Assembly (NCBI RefSeq): GCF_003286085.1
Contig: NW_020825312.1
Span: 5,518,001 to 5,582,000, forward strand
Direction: 5' to 3'
From: Drosophila persimilis
Lineage: Eukaryota > Arthropoda > Insecta > Diptera > Drosophilidae
DNA: 64,000 nt
Below are positions 60,985 to 64,000 of the stretch, piece after piece (the stretch's first letter is position 1; every line of letters starts with the position of its first letter). The notes beneath the pieces were generated by a model that was given only the letters and a program-made list of their open reading frames with translations, was not told where the DNA came from and did no database searches. A program made the translations under genes and the position numbers.

Positions 60985-62296
60985 GAGCCTCGAACAAGAT
61001 GAAGAACTCAGCTGCTTGACAGAAAAATTGCATTCAGAACAGCAGCTGAAAGCCAAATCCAGAGTAAAGTAGGTCAGTTAAGGACTTTTCATCTTGGAGG
61101 ATTAAAGTGTGACGAGACAACGTAGAACGTTCAACGATGAACGTTTAACGCTCAGATATCCATCCATATTGTGTACAGAGCAAACTCTGTCTTCGTCACC
61201 GTCGCTCAATGTTTAGAATTCTGAAATACGGAACATTTCAGCAACATTTCAAATTCAAAATCCCATTTTCCCTCTAATTGCTTTATCGCTCAACAAGCTC
61301 TGTTGGATGTGTTTCATTTTCACTCTGTCTTCCTACGAGTATCTCGGCTCCAGCCTGTCTGCTCTCTGCCTGCTGTGCCATGCTCATTTCTCACTCGCTC
61401 AAATTGCTGACAGGATAACACAATGCAACCCCCAGCAACCCCCAGCAGTCCCCTGCTACTTGTTTACGTTTGGGCTATGTAAAATATGTTCGAATTTTCC
61501 AACGATTACAGATGGACAACAACATTGGCCCGTTCAGGCTCTTTGCTCTCCCGATCTAAGCGCAAACTGACCTGTCGTGGCCTGACCTGATTTCCCATTT
61601 TTCGATTACCGTTTTGGAACATGTGCTTCTGCTCGTGCAAAGCCCATTGGGGAGTCCTGCTTGTTGGGCTCGTTTCCTGGGTGTTTGTCCAAAGGCTGAA
61701 GCGGATTTGTCCAACCTGTCATCGTCACAGCAACGTCAAGGAGTCAAGGGTAAGGGCCCAAGCAGCAATCCCTCTATCAAATTAGTCGTTAATTGCTGGA
61801 AATGTTCGAAAATTTTGCACATTGACATTGACTTTGTTTTTGGCTTATACCCCCATTTATTCGGTGTGCTAAATGGTTGCTTTGTTTTCGTAACAGTTGG
61901 CCACTGCAGTTTACCTAATGTCTAGGGCCATTTGCTCGATGGTTTTAAAGGGAAAAACTTAACGCAGAGGGTTCCCTGAACTAGTCGATAGATCAGACGT
62001 CAGACTAAATTAGGCAGCTACGACTATTACCTCAAGTATCATCACCTTGCCCAATGTGCAAAGTTGTTCTAAAAACATAATCCACAAGTGTGTCTCTCGC
62101 ACATGTGAATGAGAATTTCAGGCATTTGGATTGTGGCGGGGAACAAAGTGGGAAAAATACAAATTTGAAATGTTGTACTGGAAATTGTGACACATTAGAC
62201 AGCCGAGCCAAAGCCGGAGATAGAGGTTCTTGAGTAAGCGGCCATTTGATAGCCTCATTAGTGATGAGCCACCGCAGAAGGAGCTGCAGATTAAGA

Positions 62297-62330
62297 GGCA
62301 GAGTGCGAGTGCGAGGGCGAGTGAGAGTAG
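62297..62330 (+). repeat. GAGTGC/GAGGGC hexamer array
   Basis: Four to five hexamers of GCGAGT and GCGAGG. Confidence 0.85.
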
Positions 62331-64000
62331 CTGTCAAAGTACTTAAGGAGGCTCCGATTGCTTGCTCCTTGCTCCTTGCCCCTTCCTCCGGCTTGCGTAA
62401 CACAAAACCAAAAGGATATCGACCATGACGCACATGAGACCCTGATACATGATACTCTGTCTGGAGCTGGCCTCCCGCAAATATCCACATGTTTGCCATA
62501 TTCCTAAAAATATCAGCCGTAGTCCGCTCGAACACATACAAAAAAAAAATAGCTTCGAGTACAAACGATAAACAGAACTGGGTTCGGTTGCCCTGCATAC
62601 ACACGATACACACGATCCACACAGATGAAGGGCATTTAGTCATATTGAAACATTAAAAAAGTCAACACCCACATGGATAAACTAACAAACAGAACCTCGC
62701 CGTATGGCTTTCGGGTTTCTGGCTATAATAAAAGAGTCCAAAGAGTACTTAGTGGTGAAGTTTGAATGCCCTATCCGACATTTACGAGGTTGGAGCCTGC
62801 AATTACACGACTTCTAACATGTTAAAAATGTTTTAAAAATTAGTCACTCCCGAGTCCAAATAGATAAACCGAACTTACTCTGTCATCGGCTCTGCATAGT
62901 ATATGTACGTGGAACAACCGACTGTAAATAGTAAATCCCAAAGCAGCCATAAAAATATAAAGAAAAAACTGCTCATGACGTACTCATATTCATAAACAGG
63001 GCATGTGCGGGGCGGAAAGATTTCGGAGTGAATGGAGAGCGACCCGAAGGAAACCCAAAACCCCCAAGCACGCCAACACAATTCGACCACAAAGTTGTCC
63101 AGGACTCCGACTCCCCCATAACTTAAACATGCCGAACCCAAATGGCCATATGTGCATTTAACATGCAAACTACGCTGGATATGAAAGGCTCTTTCATGGA
63201 AGATGCGTGGGCAGGGACACCACTCAAATTTCCGGTCAAGCAAGTGAATCCTTACAACCAAACGGAGGGCATTACACACATACATACATACACATATTCG
63301 TGTTTGGTTCTTTTTTGGTTTCTATTTTTTTTTTGGTTTCCTCTCTGCCGTCCGAAAATTTCAGCTCAATTTAATTATAAATACGGACAAAAAAAAATCA
63401 ACGTTTAAGTACTTTTAGACAAGGAGAATGGGAAGGAGGGAGACCAGGGTCTATTCTATTATGATTCATGACCATGTCTGGCCGATATCGATATCTGGCC
63501 CCCTCTTCCACTCGATAATTAAAGCTTGCCAAGGAAGTCTGCGAAGTTTTCGGTTAAACATCCGTCGCTTTAGCATATTTTATCTGCTGGCCAAGGATTT
63601 GTATGGATTTGGTGTTTATTGGGGATAGCCGATGGCAGAGGATGGCTGCGGACAGAGTGGACTTTAATTTGAGAATTGGTACGGAATTTTTAGAGTGCGA
63701 CACTCTGAACCGAAATAAAACAATAATATCAATATCCAGATATTCATTCCAACCCATATTTCACTGTCAATCACAGAGAGAGCTAACAAACAGGACATTT
63801 CTTGCTCTACCCCCAACATTCCCGACAGAAAATTCCGCACGGAAACAATTTTCGCACCAATTAATCAATTAAAACAAGGCCATTTGGCGGAGGAGAAATA
63901 CCGGAGAAAATGGGATAAAAGGTTAACCTTTAACCAATTTATATACAAATGTTGCGGTCGCAGTTTTTCGCTGAATGAGGGGGAGGATTCAAAAGGGAAC

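Larger units (their letters stand above)
50690..64000. other. Gene-poor intergenic region to the window end
   Basis: About 13 kb without a gene I can support beyond the small frame at 51.8 kb. Longer open frames at 54293-54757, 60455-61072 and 62032-62643 have no splice, promoter or domain support. The region holds minisatellites at 50.94, 53.07, 53.8, 57.55, 59.5, 59.87, 60.96 and 62.3 kb, perfect hairpins at 53010-53034 and 54387-54416, and TACGAGT heptamers at 51485, 55024, 58261, 58618, 60398, 60892 and 61334. Confidence 0.5.

Noticed and set aside
60455-61072. 205-codon plus-strand open frame
   Set aside because: It opens at TTG, not ATG, and runs through a CCCAG repeat; no domain recognised.
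62032-62643. 203-codon minus-strand open frame with ATG
   Set aside because: No promoter, splice site, domain or coding-like composition; a frame of this length is expected about once by chance in 64 kb read in six frames.
1-64000. CRISPR arrays, rRNA, intact transposons or viral sequence
   Set aside because: No spaced direct repeats of CRISPR form, no transposase or reverse transcriptase frames and no terminal repeats that I could identify by reading.

Overview
This window is insect nuclear DNA and almost certainly comes from a Drosophila. Short introns of 57 to 90 bases have GTAAGT-like donors, polyadenylation signals are AATAAA, and one gene is recognisable as commissureless (comm). The comm protein differs from the D. 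melanogaster form in its repeats and length. Together with the abundance of 5-6 base minisatellites this suggests a more distant Sophophora species, possibly of the obscura group; that placement is inference.

Layout. Bases 1-3305 hold a compact plus-strand cluster. It has the 3' part of one seven-membrane-pass gene and a complete six-exon tandem paralogue, both resembling the Bax-inhibitor/Lifeguard (TMBIM) family. A small two-exon reading frame follows. Bases 5563-11193 hold comm on the minus strand, with two coding exons separated by a 4.4 kb intron. Upstream of its start codon lie two TACGTG sites, a dense cluster of Zeste and GAGA motifs, and a possible TATA box.

The remaining ~52 kb (12-64 kb) contains no large gene that I can support. 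It holds a few short candidate genes: a 95-residue frame on the minus strand at 20.7-20.9 kb with TATA and AATAAA signals; a TATA-preceded membrane peptide at 37.1 kb; a secreted cysteine-rich peptide with an apparent one-base frameshift at 50.5 kb; and weaker small frames at 39.1 and 51.8 kb. The rest is unique-looking intergenic DNA, AT-rich stretches and dozens of minisatellites. It is best read as a gene-poor regulatory landscape around comm.

How the parts work together. Comm is the sorting receptor that keeps Robo out of the growth-cone membrane so that commissural axons can cross the midline. Its tail carries both PPCY and LPSY motifs. The TMBIM-like genes converge on comm from the other side and have no obvious functional link to it. 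The most unusual window-wide signal is the heptamer TACGAGT/ACTCGTA. I counted it by eye about 31 times, against roughly 8 expected in random DNA.
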